From Sulfurospirillum sp. 1612 (GTDB lineage: Bacteria > Campylobacterota > Campylobacteria > Campylobacterales > Sulfurospirillaceae), in assembly GCF_036556685.1 (NCBI RefSeq), contig NZ_CP140614.1:1116001-1180000 (forward strand): 64,000 bases of DNA, in the 5' to 3' direction. Under the pieces are notes generated by a model. That model saw only the letters and a program-made list of their open reading frames with translations, had not been told where the DNA came from and did not search any database. Below are positions 44,358-53,115 of the stretch, one piece after another. Both the position numbers and the translations under genes were made by a program. How positions within the stretch are numbered: position 1 is the first letter of the stretch; every line of letters starts with the position of its first letter.

Positions 44358-46457
44358 ATGAAGTCAGACAGTCTTTACATATCTTCGTTAGAAAAAGCTG
44401 CGGGCAGCTTGATTATAACGATGGGTATTATGGAATTACTCAAAGGGAAACTGAACCGAGTTGCTTTTTTTAGGCCTGTTATCTTGGATACAAAAACAGT
44501 TGATAATGACATCGCTTTTGTACTTGAAAAATATGATCTCGATGTCAAATATGAAGATGCTTATGGTTTTAGCGTTCATGAAGTAGAGAGTCTCCTCGCG
44601 GAAAATAAATTTTCTTTCTTCATTGAATCTCTTTTGGAAAAATACAAAAAGCTCGAAAAAGAGTACGATTTTGTAGTCGTAGAAGGGCTCAATAGTTCTG
44701 CATTTTCACAAACTGTTGATTTTGATATCAATCTCGCAATTGCACAAAATCTTGGGATTCCTTATGTGAGTATTTTAACAGGAAAAGATAAAAGTGCTTC
44801 AGAAATATTAGATGAAATTACGATAGAAAGTGATGCGATTAAAGCCTCAGGATGCGCGCATATCGCTACATTCGTGAATCGTTTGGATTCAAAAATTATC
44901 AACAAATTAAAACATGATATTATTTCTTTGGGCGTCAAAGAAAGTCCAATATATTTCCTAGAAGAATTAACCGAATTAGATACACCAACCGTTGCTGAGA
45001 TTAAAAGAACACTCAATTGCATGCAAATACTTGGTGAAGAACGCGACTTGCGACGGGTAGTCAGACAAAGCAAGATAGCGGCAATGAAGCTTGATAACTT
45101 TTTGGAGTACATTGAAGATGGTGATTTAATCATTGTGCCAGGGGATCGATCTGATATTATCATTGGTTCTTTAGCCTCAATTTTATCAGAAAACTTTCCA
45201 AATATCTCAGGGCTTCTTTTGACCGGAGGACTCTTACCTCATCGATCAATTAAAAAGCTATTTAGTGGGTTTGAACAGTGTAGTTTGCCGATATTAAGTG
45301 TTGAAGAAGATACTTATAAAACGGCGATGAAAGTCCAGAATGTCAAAGCGACCATTACCCCACAAAGTGAACGAAAGATCGCGCTTGCTATGGGGCTTTT
45401 TACCTCTAATGTCGATATTAGTTATCTTGAGAATAAAATTGTTTCTGATAATGGCAATGGTATGGTGACTCCGATTATGTTTGAATTTCGTTTGTTTGAA
45501 CGCGCTAGAGCCAATCGCAAAAGAATTGTGCTACCAGAGAGTGGTGATGAACGAATCTTGCGAGCCACAGAGATACTTCTCAGACGTGATGTTGCAGAGA
45601 TTATATTATTAGGTGATAAAAAGCATGTTCTTGACAAAGCATCAAAGCTTGGCCTTGATATTTCAAAAGCCACGTTTGTCAATCCAAAAACATCCCCATT
45701 GATGGATAAATACGCCAAACTTTTTTATGAGCTTCGAAAACACAAAGGTTTGAGTGAAGATGTGGCACGACAATCTATGGAGATGGAGAGTTATTTTGCG
45801 ACGATGATGGTGCATTGTGGTGATGCTGATGGTATGGTCTCAGGCGCCATTCATACAACGCAAGAGACGATACGACCTGCGTTACAAATTATCAAGACAA
45901 AACCAGGTGTCTCTATTGTATCGAGTATCTTCTTTATGTGTTTGGATACCAAAGTTTTGGTTTATGGTGATTGTGCGGTCAATCAAGACCCGAATGCAGA
46001 ACAGTTAGCTGAAATTGCTATGACTTCGGCTAAAACAGCGGCAATGTTTGGAATCGAGCCTAAAGTTGCGATGTTATCTTATTCTACTGGTGATTCAGGT
46101 AAGGGCGAAGAAGTTGAGAAAGTAAGAACAGCAACCAAAATCGTCCATGAACGCGAAACAGAGCTTTTGGTTGAAGGTCCGATTCAATATGATGCGGCGA
46201 TTGATGAAAATGTTGCAAAAACCAAATTGCCAGATAGCAAGGTTGCTGGTAAAGCGACTATTTTCATATTTCCAGATCTCAATACCGGTAATAATACCTA
46301 CAAAGCCGTACAAAGAAGTTCAGGTGCTGTTGCTATTGGTCCGGTTCTTCAAGGTCTCAATAAACCGGTCAATGACCTGAGCCGAGGTTGTCTTGTCCCC
46401 GATATTGTCAATACTGTAGCTATTACAGCAATCCAAGCAGGAGAAAATGATAAATGA
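44358..46457 (+). CDS. pta: Phosphate acetyltransferase (long form)
   Basis: The 699-residue Pta interconverts acetyl-CoA and acetyl phosphate. The N-terminal ~380 residues contain a BioD/DRTGG-like regulatory part (FFRPVIL, VVVEGLNSS, GDRSDIIIGS). The catalytic PTA_PTB domain follows (RKRIVLPESGDERILRATEIL, DADGMVSGAIHTT, MLSYSTGDSGKG). AAGGGAG lies seven bases before the ATG. ackA overlaps its stop as ATGA. Confidence 0.96.
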   Translation: MKSDSLYISSLEKAAGSLIITMGIMELLKGKLNRVAFFRPVILDTKTVDNDIAFVLEKYDLDVKYEDAYGFSVHEVESLLAENKFSFFIESLLEKYKKLEKEYDFVVVEGLNSSAFSQTVDFDINLAIAQNLGIPYVSILTGKDKSASEILDEITIESDAIKASGCAHIATFVNRLDSKIINKLKHDIISLGVKESPIYFLEELTELDTPTVAEIKRTLNCMQILGEERDLRRVVRQSKIAAMKLDNFLEYIEDGDLIIVPGDRSDIIIGSLASILSENFPNISGLLLTGGLLPHRSIKKLFSGFEQCSLPILSVEEDTYKTAMKVQNVKATITPQSERKIALAMGLFTSNVDISYLENKIVSDNGNGMVTPIMFEFRLFERARANRKRIVLPESGDERILRATEILLRRDVAEIILLGDKKHVLDKASKLGLDISKATFVNPKTSPLMDKYAKLFYELRKHKGLSEDVARQSMEMESYFATMMVHCGDADGMVSGAIHTTQETIRPALQIIKTKPGVSIVSSIFFMCLDTKVLVYGDCAVNQDPNAEQLAEIAMTSAKTAAMFGIEPKVAMLSYSTGDSGKGEEVEKVRTATKIVHERETELLVEGPIQYDAAIDENVAKTKLPDSKVAGKATIFIFPDLNTGNNTYKAVQRSSGAVAIGPVLQGLNKPVNDLSRGCLVPDIVNTVAITAIQAGENDK

Positions 46458-47650
46458 AAATTTTAGTAATCAACAGCGGGAGTTCATCGATTAAATTTCA
46501 GCTTTTCAAAATGTCAAATAATGCCTCTTTAGCTAATGGATTGGTAGAACAAATAGGTGAAAAGATGGCGCATGCAGAAATACGTTTTCATGATGATTCT
46601 GGACATGAATTTCAAATCACAGAAGATCAAACGATAAAAAATCACAAAGAGGGATTGGAAGTGGTCAATTCTCTTTTGATAGAATCTGGTATCATCAAAG
46701 ACTTAACGTGTCTAGATGGAATCGGGCATCGTGTTGTCCACGGTGGCGCACACCTTTCCAAACCCATCATCATTGACGACCAAGTTATCAGTGAGATTAG
46801 ACGATTAATCCCACTAGCACCATTACACAACGCCGCCCATCTTGATGGTATTCTTAGCTCCCTAGAACAGTGTCCTAATGTACCCCAAGTGGTGGTATTT
46901 GATACGGCCTTTCACAGTACCATGCCACAACATGCATTTATGTATGCACTCCCTTATGATTTGTATGAGGAACATCAAGTCAGAAAGTACGGTTTTCATG
47001 GAACATCACACCATTATGTCGCAAAGGAAGCATCTAAATTTTTAAATCTTGATTATGACAAGATGAATGCCATCAGCCTACATTTGGGCAATGGCGCAAG
47101 TGCTTGTGCGATTAAAGAGGGGAAAAGTGTTGATACGTCTATGGGATTAACACCCTTAGAAGGATTGGTGATGGGAACTCGTAGCGGGGATATGGACCCT
47201 GCTATTTTGCCTTATCTTGCTAAGATGAAGGATATGGACATTCATGATCTTGATACTATGCTCAATAAAGAGAGCGGACTCAAAGGTATCTGTGGAAACA
47301 ATGATATGCGAATAGTCGGAGAGATGGCAAAAACTGGAGATGAGAAAGCAGAGTTGGCCATCAAGATGTTTACCTATCGGGTTAAAAAATATATTGGGGC
47401 TTATTTGGCTATTTTAGGAAATCTCGATTGCTTAATTTTCACAGGAGGTATTGGTGAAAATGATATAGATGTTAGAAGACGAAGCTGTTTGGGGCTTGAG
47501 CATCTTGGCATTATTATCGATAATGACTTAAATAACCAATACGCAAAAGGCCCGATTGAAATCAGTGCCAAAGAGAGTGCCATCAAGGTAGTTGCAATTC
47601 CAACCAACGAAGAGTTAGAAATAGCCGCACAAGTCAAAGCACTCATATAG
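46454..47650 (+). CDS. ackA: Acetate kinase
   Basis: The 398-residue kinase converts acetyl phosphate and ADP to acetate and ATP, or the reverse during acetate use. ASKHA-fold motifs are present: VINSGSSSIKFQLF at the N-terminus, HRVVHGG, DTAFH, HGTSHHYV, LGNGASACAIKEGKSVDTSMG and FTGGIGEND. It closes the pta-ackA operon and is followed by a strong hairpin. Confidence 0.97.
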   Translation: MKILVINSGSSSIKFQLFKMSNNASLANGLVEQIGEKMAHAEIRFHDDSGHEFQITEDQTIKNHKEGLEVVNSLLIESGIIKDLTCLDGIGHRVVHGGAHLSKPIIIDDQVISEIRRLIPLAPLHNAAHLDGILSSLEQCPNVPQVVVFDTAFHSTMPQHAFMYALPYDLYEEHQVRKYGFHGTSHHYVAKEASKFLNLDYDKMNAISLHLGNGASACAIKEGKSVDTSMGLTPLEGLVMGTRSGDMDPAILPYLAKMKDMDIHDLDTMLNKESGLKGICGNNDMRIVGEMAKTGDEKAELAIKMFTYRVKKYIGAYLAILGNLDCLIFTGGIGENDIDVRRRSCLGLEHLGIIIDNDLNNQYAKGPIEISAKESAIKVVAIPTNEELEIAAQVKALI

Positions 47651-47677
47651 TGCTTTGTAGATACAATTTTTGAACTT

Positions 47678-47717
47678 ATATCTTAAAAGAATCTTTTGAT
47701 TCTTTTAAGATATTTTC
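47678..47717 (+). terminator. Terminator hairpin after ackA
   Basis: A 16-bp perfect stem, ATATCTTAAAAGAATC (47678-47693) with GATTCTTTTAAGATAT (47698-47713), has a TTTT loop. TTTC follows, about 30 bases after the ackA stop. Confidence 0.75.
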
Positions 47718-47825
47718 TCCACCTCAACTCTCAATATAACATAGCCCTTTATCTTCTCAATGTTTTTTATATATCATGATGCATAAAAAATTGGCACTGT
47801 GAGCCACTTTGTCGGAACACTTTTA

Positions 47826-47834
47826 TGCTAAAAT
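47826..47834 (+). promoter_or_regulatory. Extended -10 promoter upstream of the TRAP-pxp operon
   Basis: TGCTAAAAT fits TGnTATAAT at five of six -10 positions plus the TG. Seven bases downstream, 47841, is the first base of the outer stem of the candidate structured leader. A second possible extended -10 (TGTTAGTAT, 47981-47989) lies close to dctP and would give a short leader lacking the structure, so both forms may exist. Confidence 0.5.
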
Positions 47835-47840
47835 AAAAGA

Positions 47841-47973
47841 GTAAGAAAAACCGGTGCTGTTTTATTCCATCATGCACATTATATTGTGTCATGATTCTTG
47901 TAACTTTTGGTGACAAAACAGCCAAAAATCGAAAAAAAAGAATGGTTTTGCCACAGGCTCACTGATTTCTTAC
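47841..47973 (+). promoter_or_regulatory. Candidate structured leader RNA of the TRAP-pxp operon
   Basis: This lies in the only gene-free gap over 300 bases (47651-48016). Outer stem: GTAAGAAA (47841-47848) with TTTCTTAC (47966-47973). It may extend as CGGTG (47852-47856) with CACTG (47960-47964, one G-T pair). Inner stem: CTGTTTT (47857-47863) with AAAACAG (47915-47921), enclosing a hairpin ATCATG-CACA/TGTG-CATGAT (47869-47895). An alternative pairing, GTGACAAAAC (47910-47919) with GTTTTGCCAC (47945-47954, one mismatch), would exclude the inner stem. The layout suggests a switching leader. It matches no riboswitch class I know. Individual stems could arise by chance in A+T-rich DNA. Confidence 0.4.
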
Positions 47974-48016
47974 TTCGAATTGTTAGTATAAGTATATAAA
48001 AAATAAAGGAGTATAC

Positions 48017-48973
48017 ATGATCAAGAAGATTTTAGTTGCAACAGGGCTTACATCGATGATGTTTGCAGCCAATGTTACGATGGATTTAAATGCGAAATAT
48101 GGGGCGACAAACTTTCATACTGTGGGTGCTGAAAAGTTTGCCAAATTGGTAAATAAATACAGTGATGGGACTGTCAAAATCACCGTACATGCGGGGAGTT
48201 CTCTTGTCAAAGGCAATCCTTTAAAAGCGGTCAAAGACGGCGTGGTGCCGATGACAGATATGTTTATACCTTTCACTGCAGGCGGGGGTAAAGTCTTTGG
48301 TATATCAGCACTGCCTTTTATCGCAAAATCCTACGATGATGCGTACCGACTCTATCAACTTTCAAAACCAGCATATGAAAAAACCGCAAAAAAATGGAAT
48401 CAAAAACTTCTCTATGCGGTGAGTTGGCCACCGAGTGGTTTGTACACCAAAAAAGCGATCAATTCTACAGCAGATTTTGCAGGAATCAAAGCAAGAACGT
48501 ATGATAAAAACTCAGCAAATTTTGTCAATATGGCAGGAGGTAATGCTGTGGCACTTCCTTGGGGAGAGGTCTATTCAGCACTCAATACCGGCTTGGTCAA
48601 TGCCGTTGTAACATCATCAGCCTCAGGAAAAGATGGAAAATTTTGGGAAGTATTGACCCACTTTACTAAAATCAATTATGCGTATCCATTGCAAGCGGTG
48701 ACTATCAATCTAGATTATTGGAACAGCATGAATGCTGCGCAACAAAAAGCCATGCTCAAAGCGGCTAAAGAGATTGAAAAATCTCAATGGGAAGCATCTA
48801 AAAATGAAGACAAAATCGCATTGAAAATGCTGGCAGACCACGGCATGATTATCTCAGATGAAAGTTCAAAACTCTCAAGCGAACTCGATGTTGTCGCTAA
48901 GAAACTACTCGATGAGTATCTCAAAGATGCCAGCCCTAGTATCAAAAAGATTTTCAAAGAGTATCAAAAATAA
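48017..48973 (+). CDS. TRAP transporter periplasmic binding protein (DctP family)
   Basis: This is the first gene of a six-gene operon. A signal peptide (MIKKILVATGLTSMMFA, cleaved near AAN) precedes a 300-residue TRAP binding protein. The substrate-binding arginine lies in FAGIKARTYDKN, and the family region NAVALPWGEVYSALNTGLVNAV is intact. AAAGGAG lies six bases before the ATG. It brings solute to the DctQM membrane pair in a Na+-driven secondary import. The 5-oxoprolinase genes downstream suggest 5-oxoproline or a related carboxylate as ligand; this is inference from context. Confidence 0.9.
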   Translation: MIKKILVATGLTSMMFAANVTMDLNAKYGATNFHTVGAEKFAKLVNKYSDGTVKITVHAGSSLVKGNPLKAVKDGVVPMTDMFIPFTAGGGKVFGISALPFIAKSYDDAYRLYQLSKPAYEKTAKKWNQKLLYAVSWPPSGLYTKKAINSTADFAGIKARTYDKNSANFVNMAGGNAVALPWGEVYSALNTGLVNAVVTSSASGKDGKFWEVLTHFTKINYAYPLQAVTINLDYWNSMNAAQQKAMLKAAKEIEKSQWEASKNEDKIALKMLADHGMIISDESSKLSSELDVVAKKLLDEYLKDASPSIKKIFKEYQK

Positions 48974-48974
48974 G

Positions 48975-49469
48975 ATGTTAAAACGTTATTTTCTTAAATT
49001 TGATAAAGGCCTCAACACACTTGGGGTCTTTCTCTCTTCGCTTTGTATTATCGCCTTGGTGGCTTTGATTCTCTTAGAGATTGTTCTAAGAACGTTCTTT
49101 GACACATCCACCATGTTTGCCGATGAGTACAGTGGTTATTTTTATCTGGCGTCTGTTTTTCTCTCTTTAGGCTTTGCTTTTCGGGAGAAAGCACACATTA
49201 GAATCAACATACTCACCTCAAGATTGAAAAATGTAAAATTAAAACAAGCTTTAGATATCTATGCGGGGGTTGTCACCTTTTTTGTGATACTCTTTATCTT
49301 ATATCGCGTTATTCTGATGTGTATGGATTCCTACGAATTTGAAATACTCTCAGAAGGTGTTTCTGCCACTCCGATATATATGACACAAATTCCAATGATT
49401 GTAGGGTTGTTTATCTTTGTCATTGCAATTTTGGCATTTATTATCAAAGGAGGGCATCATGATAGCTGA
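48975..49469 (+). CDS. TRAP transporter small membrane subunit (DctQ family)
   Basis: The 164-residue protein has four membrane helices and the DctQ region FADEYSGYFYLASVFLSLGFAFREKAHIRINI. The start at ATG 48975 follows the binding-protein stop by one base. Its frame continues far upstream inside the preceding gene, but the conserved part begins here (MLKRYFLKFDKGLNTLGVF). It overlaps the large subunit by 11 bases. Confidence 0.88.
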   Translation: MLKRYFLKFDKGLNTLGVFLSSLCIIALVALILLEIVLRTFFDTSTMFADEYSGYFYLASVFLSLGFAFREKAHIRINILTSRLKNVKLKQALDIYAGVVTFFVILFILYRVILMCMDSYEFEILSEGVSATPIYMTQIPMIVGLFIFVIAILAFIIKGGHHDS

Positions 49470-50793
49470 TCCTCTTGTTTTGACGGTTGTATTGTTGTTT
49501 GTCATGTTTGCTTTATTGCTCTCATCTATCTGGATTGGAGTCTCTTTGATGTTGACGGGTATTTTTGGAATGTTGATATTCCAAAATCACTTACCGCCTT
49601 CTATCAGTATCTTTGACAAGATTGGAGATCTCTTATCTTCTTCATTATATGATTCACTGAATTCTTGGTCCCTAGCCGCACTTCCGATGTTTATTTTGAT
49701 GGGAGAATTGTTGTACAAATCTTCAATTTCAAGTAAATTATTTAACGGTTTGATTCCTTGGTTGGACAAAGTTCCTGGTAGATTATTGCACATTAATGTT
49801 GCGGCTTGTTCTTTGTTTGCCGCCGTTTCTGGTTCATCAGCCGCTACGACAGCCACCGTAGGCAAGATTACCTTGGGAGAACTGAAAAAAAGAGGTTACA
49901 GCAAAATGCTGGCTATTGGTTCACTGGCAGGAAGCGGAACTTTGGGATTTTTGATTCCTCCTAGTCTTATCATGATTATTTATGGTGTGCTCTCCAATGT
50001 TTCGATCGGACAGCTCTTTATCGCAGGAATTTTCCCCGGACTCTTACTCGCAAGTGCCTATGCCCTTTATATCATGATAGCGGCTTCTTTTGATAAAAAA
50101 GCAATTCCTCTGCAAACAGAAAAAGTCACGTGGCAGGATAAAATGAATTCTATCAAAGATTTGCTACCCATTATGCTATTGATTACTTTGGTGTTAGGAA
50201 GTATTTATGCAGGTTTTGCGACGCCAACTGAAGCAGCGGCTTTGGGTGTTTTGGGTTCATTGTTGCTGGGATTGTATTTTAAAAGTCTAGATTTTGAAGT
50301 CATTAAAATCGCATTATTAAACTCGATTAAGACAACGGTGATGATTAGCTTTATCATTGCCGGAGCGGGTTTTCTCTCTCAAGTGGTCGGCTTTTTAGGC
50401 ATTGCTACTGCATTGAGTGAATACATCGCATCGTTACATCTCTCTCCTTATATGTTGATTTTTGTTGTGGGGATTATGTATGTGATTCTAGGTATGATGC
50501 TAGATGGTATATCGATGGTTGTCATGACCCTGCCCATCGTCCTTCCTATTGTCAAGATGGCCGGTTTTGACCCACTTTGGTTTGGTATCTTCTTGGTTTT
50601 TATGGTGGAATTATCGCAAATCACCCCACCTGTTGGTTTTTCTTTATTTGTAATTCAGAGTATTTCCGGTGAAAAAATTGGCTATATTTTAAAGGCGACT
50701 TTTCCATTTTTTGTTATAATGATACTGGTGGTTGTCTTGGTGACAGCCTTTCCTGAAATTGCATTTTATTTGCCGAGGAGAATGATACAGTGA
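49459..50793 (+). CDS. TRAP transporter large membrane subunit (DctM family)
   Basis: The 444-residue permease has about twelve helices. The start is ATG 49459 with AGGAGGG upstream. Family segments include PMFILMGELLYKSSISSKLFNGL, AVSGSSAATTATVGKITLGELKKRGY, GFLIPPSLIMIIYG, TPTEAAALGVLGSLLLG and ITPPVGFSLFVIQSI. It forms the transport channel with the DctQ-type subunit. The stop overlaps the GTG start of pxpA as GTGA. Confidence 0.93.
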   Translation: MIADPLVLTVVLLFVMFALLLSSIWIGVSLMLTGIFGMLIFQNHLPPSISIFDKIGDLLSSSLYDSLNSWSLAALPMFILMGELLYKSSISSKLFNGLIPWLDKVPGRLLHINVAACSLFAAVSGSSAATTATVGKITLGELKKRGYSKMLAIGSLAGSGTLGFLIPPSLIMIIYGVLSNVSIGQLFIAGIFPGLLLASAYALYIMIAASFDKKAIPLQTEKVTWQDKMNSIKDLLPIMLLITLVLGSIYAGFATPTEAAALGVLGSLLLGLYFKSLDFEVIKIALLNSIKTTVMISFIIAGAGFLSQVVGFLGIATALSEYIASLHLSPYMLIFVVGIMYVILGMMLDGISMVVMTLPIVLPIVKMAGFDPLWFGIFLVFMVELSQITPPVGFSLFVIQSISGEKIGYILKATFPFFVIMILVVVLVTAFPEIAFYLPRRMIQ

Positions 50794-51521
50794 TAAAATT
50801 AAATTGTGATATGGGTGAGAGCTTTGGCGCTTGGAAAATGGGCTTGGATGAAGCGGTGATGCCTTTGATTGATATGTCAAACATCGCCTGTGGATTTCAT
50901 GCAAGTGACCCGGTGATTATGAATCAAACTGTCAAGATGGCGGTAGCTCATGATGTGACGATTGGAGCCCATGTGGCTTATCCTGATTTGGTTGGTTTTG
51001 GTCGACGGAGTCTTGCATGTACTCATGATGAAATTGAGAGTATGGTTATATATCAAATAGGCGCATTGGCAGGTATTTCTCAAGCCAATAATACAAAAGT
51101 GAGCTATGTCAAACCTCATGGTGCCCTTTATAATGATATGATGAAAGATGTTGCGATTTTTGAGAGTATCCTCAAAGCCATAGCACAGTATGACAAAAAT
51201 CTGAAACTCATGATATTAAGTTCAGCCAAAAATGAGACCTATGCCAAGATTGCAAATCAAGTAGGTGTTGATTTGATTTATGAAGTCTTTGCTGATCGTG
51301 CCTATATGGAAGATGGCAGTTTGATGCCACGCAGTATGCCACATGCGGTACTTGAATCCAGTGATGACGTGATGGAGCGTTTGATTTATTTGAGTCAAAA
51401 CGGTGTGATTAAGGCACATACCGGTAAAGAGTTAGCATTACGAGCGGATTGTATCTGTGTGCATGGTGATAATGCTCATGCGGTTGAAATCGTGAAAGCT
51501 ATGAGAGAGTATTTGAGTTGA
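50790..51521 (+). CDS. pxpA: 5-oxoprolinase subunit A (LamB/YcsF family)
   Basis: PxpA, with PxpBC, hydrolyses 5-oxoproline (pyroglutamate) to glutamate using ATP. The 243-residue protein begins IKLNCDMGESFGAWKMG, the LamB/YcsF signature. It continues with NIACGFHASDP, GAHVAYPDLVGFGRR, YVKPHGALYNDM and FADRAYMEDGSLMPRS. The GTG start overlaps the dctM stop. GAGGAG lies a few bases upstream, indicating translational coupling of transporter and enzyme. Confidence 0.95.
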   Translation: MIKLNCDMGESFGAWKMGLDEAVMPLIDMSNIACGFHASDPVIMNQTVKMAVAHDVTIGAHVAYPDLVGFGRRSLACTHDEIESMVIYQIGALAGISQANNTKVSYVKPHGALYNDMMKDVAIFESILKAIAQYDKNLKLMILSSAKNETYAKIANQVGVDLIYEVFADRAYMEDGSLMPRSMPHAVLESSDDVMERLIYLSQNGVIKAHTGKELALRADCICVHGDNAHAVEIVKAMREYLS

Positions 51522-52198
51522 TAGAGTATAAAATCGCTTCAGTAGATAGTATTATTGTCTATTTTGCTGACCATATTTCTCGGGACAATGTTGATTTGGT
51601 GCAGAGTAATTATATTCATATTAAAAATCTAAAACATGAAGGATTAATAGATATCATTCCTTCTTATACCTCAATTCTCTTTCATTATGATTTGCGGATT
51701 TTTGATTTTAAATCAATCGTAGCTTTTTTACAAGAACATATTGCACTCGATCGCCGTATGGATAAAGAAGAGGGGCGCTTGATTGAAATTCCGATTTATT
51801 ATGATGAAAGTGTAGGATTTGATTTGGCACATGTTGCCAAAGAGGCCAATCTCAGCATTCAAGAAGTGATAGCCATACATTCAAGTTGTGAGTATTTGGT
51901 CTATTCGATAGGGTTTTTACCCGGATTTGCGTATCTGGGCGAAGTAGATAAAAGAATTGCCACACCAAGACTCACGAGTCCACGGAGTAAAATTCCTCGG
52001 GGTAGCTTAGGTATTGCTGATAATCAAAGTGCTATTTATCCAGTGCAAAGCCCTGGAGGATGGAATATTGTGGGGAGAACATATCAGGATATGTTTGACA
52101 AGAAAATCGATGGTTTTTCTTATCTAAATGTGGGAGATCGTGTGAAGTTTTTACCGATTGATAAAGATGAATTTTTAAAAAATGGTGGCGTGATTTGA
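51518..52198 (+). CDS. pxpB: 5-oxoprolinase subunit B (KipI family)
   Basis: The 226-residue protein has the allophanate-hydrolase subunit 1 (KipI) fold. Conserved segments are HSSCEYLVYSIGFLPGFAYLGEVD, TPRLTSPRSKIPRGSLGIADNQSAIYPVQSPGGWNIVGRT. The start is a TTG overlapping the pxpA stop (TTGA), read by coupling. In Bacillus KipI/KipA were first known as regulators of a sporulation kinase. The pxpA neighbour makes the enzyme role the better call. Confidence 0.92.
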   Translation: MIEYKIASVDSIIVYFADHISRDNVDLVQSNYIHIKNLKHEGLIDIIPSYTSILFHYDLRIFDFKSIVAFLQEHIALDRRMDKEEGRLIEIPIYYDESVGFDLAHVAKEANLSIQEVIAIHSSCEYLVYSIGFLPGFAYLGEVDKRIATPRLTSPRSKIPRGSLGIADNQSAIYPVQSPGGWNIVGRTYQDMFDKKIDGFSYLNVGDRVKFLPIDKDEFLKNGGVI

Positions 52199-53115
52199 GT
52201 TGTTTTAAAGTCATAGAAGGAGGGCTTCTCTCCTTGATTCAAGATAATGGTCGATTTGGTTTGTGCCACAAAGGACTCACCCAATCAGGAAGTATGGATG
52301 AGTATGCTTATCGGGTAGCCAATAATTTATTGGGAAATCCTCACAATACCAATTGTATTGAAATCACCTTAGGAGGATTGAAACTTGAGTGTGATGATGC
52401 GTGTACTATCAGTGTGTGCGGTGCCAATGCAAAATTTACCATCAATAATCAAACAGCAGATATCTGGAGAACACACAACCTGCACCAAGGAGATATTTTA
52501 GAGTTCAAATTTGCCACTTCGGGTGTACGGGTATATCTTTGTGTCAAGGGAGGTTTTAATATCCCACAAGAACTCGGAAGTTGTGCGACGACCATCAAAG
52601 AGGGAATCGGTGGGCTTAATGGCAAAAGCTTGCAAAAGGGAGATATTATCAACTTTTTTCCTCATGCCATACAAAAAGAACATCGCCTTCACAAAGCAGA
52701 TTTCATACCCCAATATACACAAAATTTAAAATTACGTGTGATTTTGGGCTATCAAGATGGATATTTTGATCCCGATGAAGTAGAAAAGTTTTTTTCTCAG
52801 ACTTATACTATATCTTCGGAAAACAATCGAATGGGATATAAATTAAAATCAGATCCAATTCACTGCAAGATTGATGGCATTATCTCAGAAGGTATCAGTT
52901 TTGGGGCGATTCAAATTCCCAAAGATGGGCAACCTATTATTTTATTAAAAGACAGACAAACCATAGGGGGATATCCAAAGATTGGTTCTGTACTGCCAAT
53001 AGATTGTTTTAAATTAGCACAGATGCGCATGGGAAATCACGTTACTTTTGAGCCCATATCAATCGATTTGGCTCAGGAAAAAATGAAACTATTTTATGAG
53101 AGTCTTGGTTATTAG
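52195..53115 (+). CDS. pxpC: 5-oxoprolinase subunit C (KipA/biotin-dependent carboxyltransferase-like)
   Basis: The 306-residue protein has the allophanate-hydrolase subunit 2 (KipA) fold. It begins FKVIEGGLLSLIQDNGRFGLCHKGLTQSGSMDEYAYRVAN and has SENNRMGYKLKS and EGISFGAIQIPKDGQPIILLKDRQTIGGYPKIGSV. The start is again a TTG overlapping the previous stop (TTGA). It ends the TRAP-pxp operon; its stop overlaps the convergent small membrane gene. Confidence 0.93.
   Translation: MSCFKVIEGGLLSLIQDNGRFGLCHKGLTQSGSMDEYAYRVANNLLGNPHNTNCIEITLGGLKLECDDACTISVCGANAKFTINNQTADIWRTHNLHQGDILEFKFATSGVRVYLCVKGGFNIPQELGSCATTIKEGIGGLNGKSLQKGDIINFFPHAIQKEHRLHKADFIPQYTQNLKLRVILGYQDGYFDPDEVEKFFSQTYTISSENNRMGYKLKSDPIHCKIDGIISEGISFGAIQIPKDGQPIILLKDRQTIGGYPKIGSVLPIDCFKLAQMRMGNHVTFEPISIDLAQEKMKLFYESLGY

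Noticed and set aside
44762-45163. Open frame of about 133 codons antisense to pta
   Set aside because: It lies entirely within pta and has a serine/isoleucine-rich composition expected from reading the reverse strand.
47841-47973. Cobalamin riboswitch
   Set aside because: Loose resemblance only (CGGTG, GGTGAC, GCCAC). The GGGAA box, the CCCCCGC core and the correct GCCACTG context are missing and the element is too short.
47841-47973. Signal recognition particle RNA or 6S RNA
   Set aside because: No GGAAGGAAGCA-type loop for SRP RNA, and no long rod with a single central bubble for 6S RNA.
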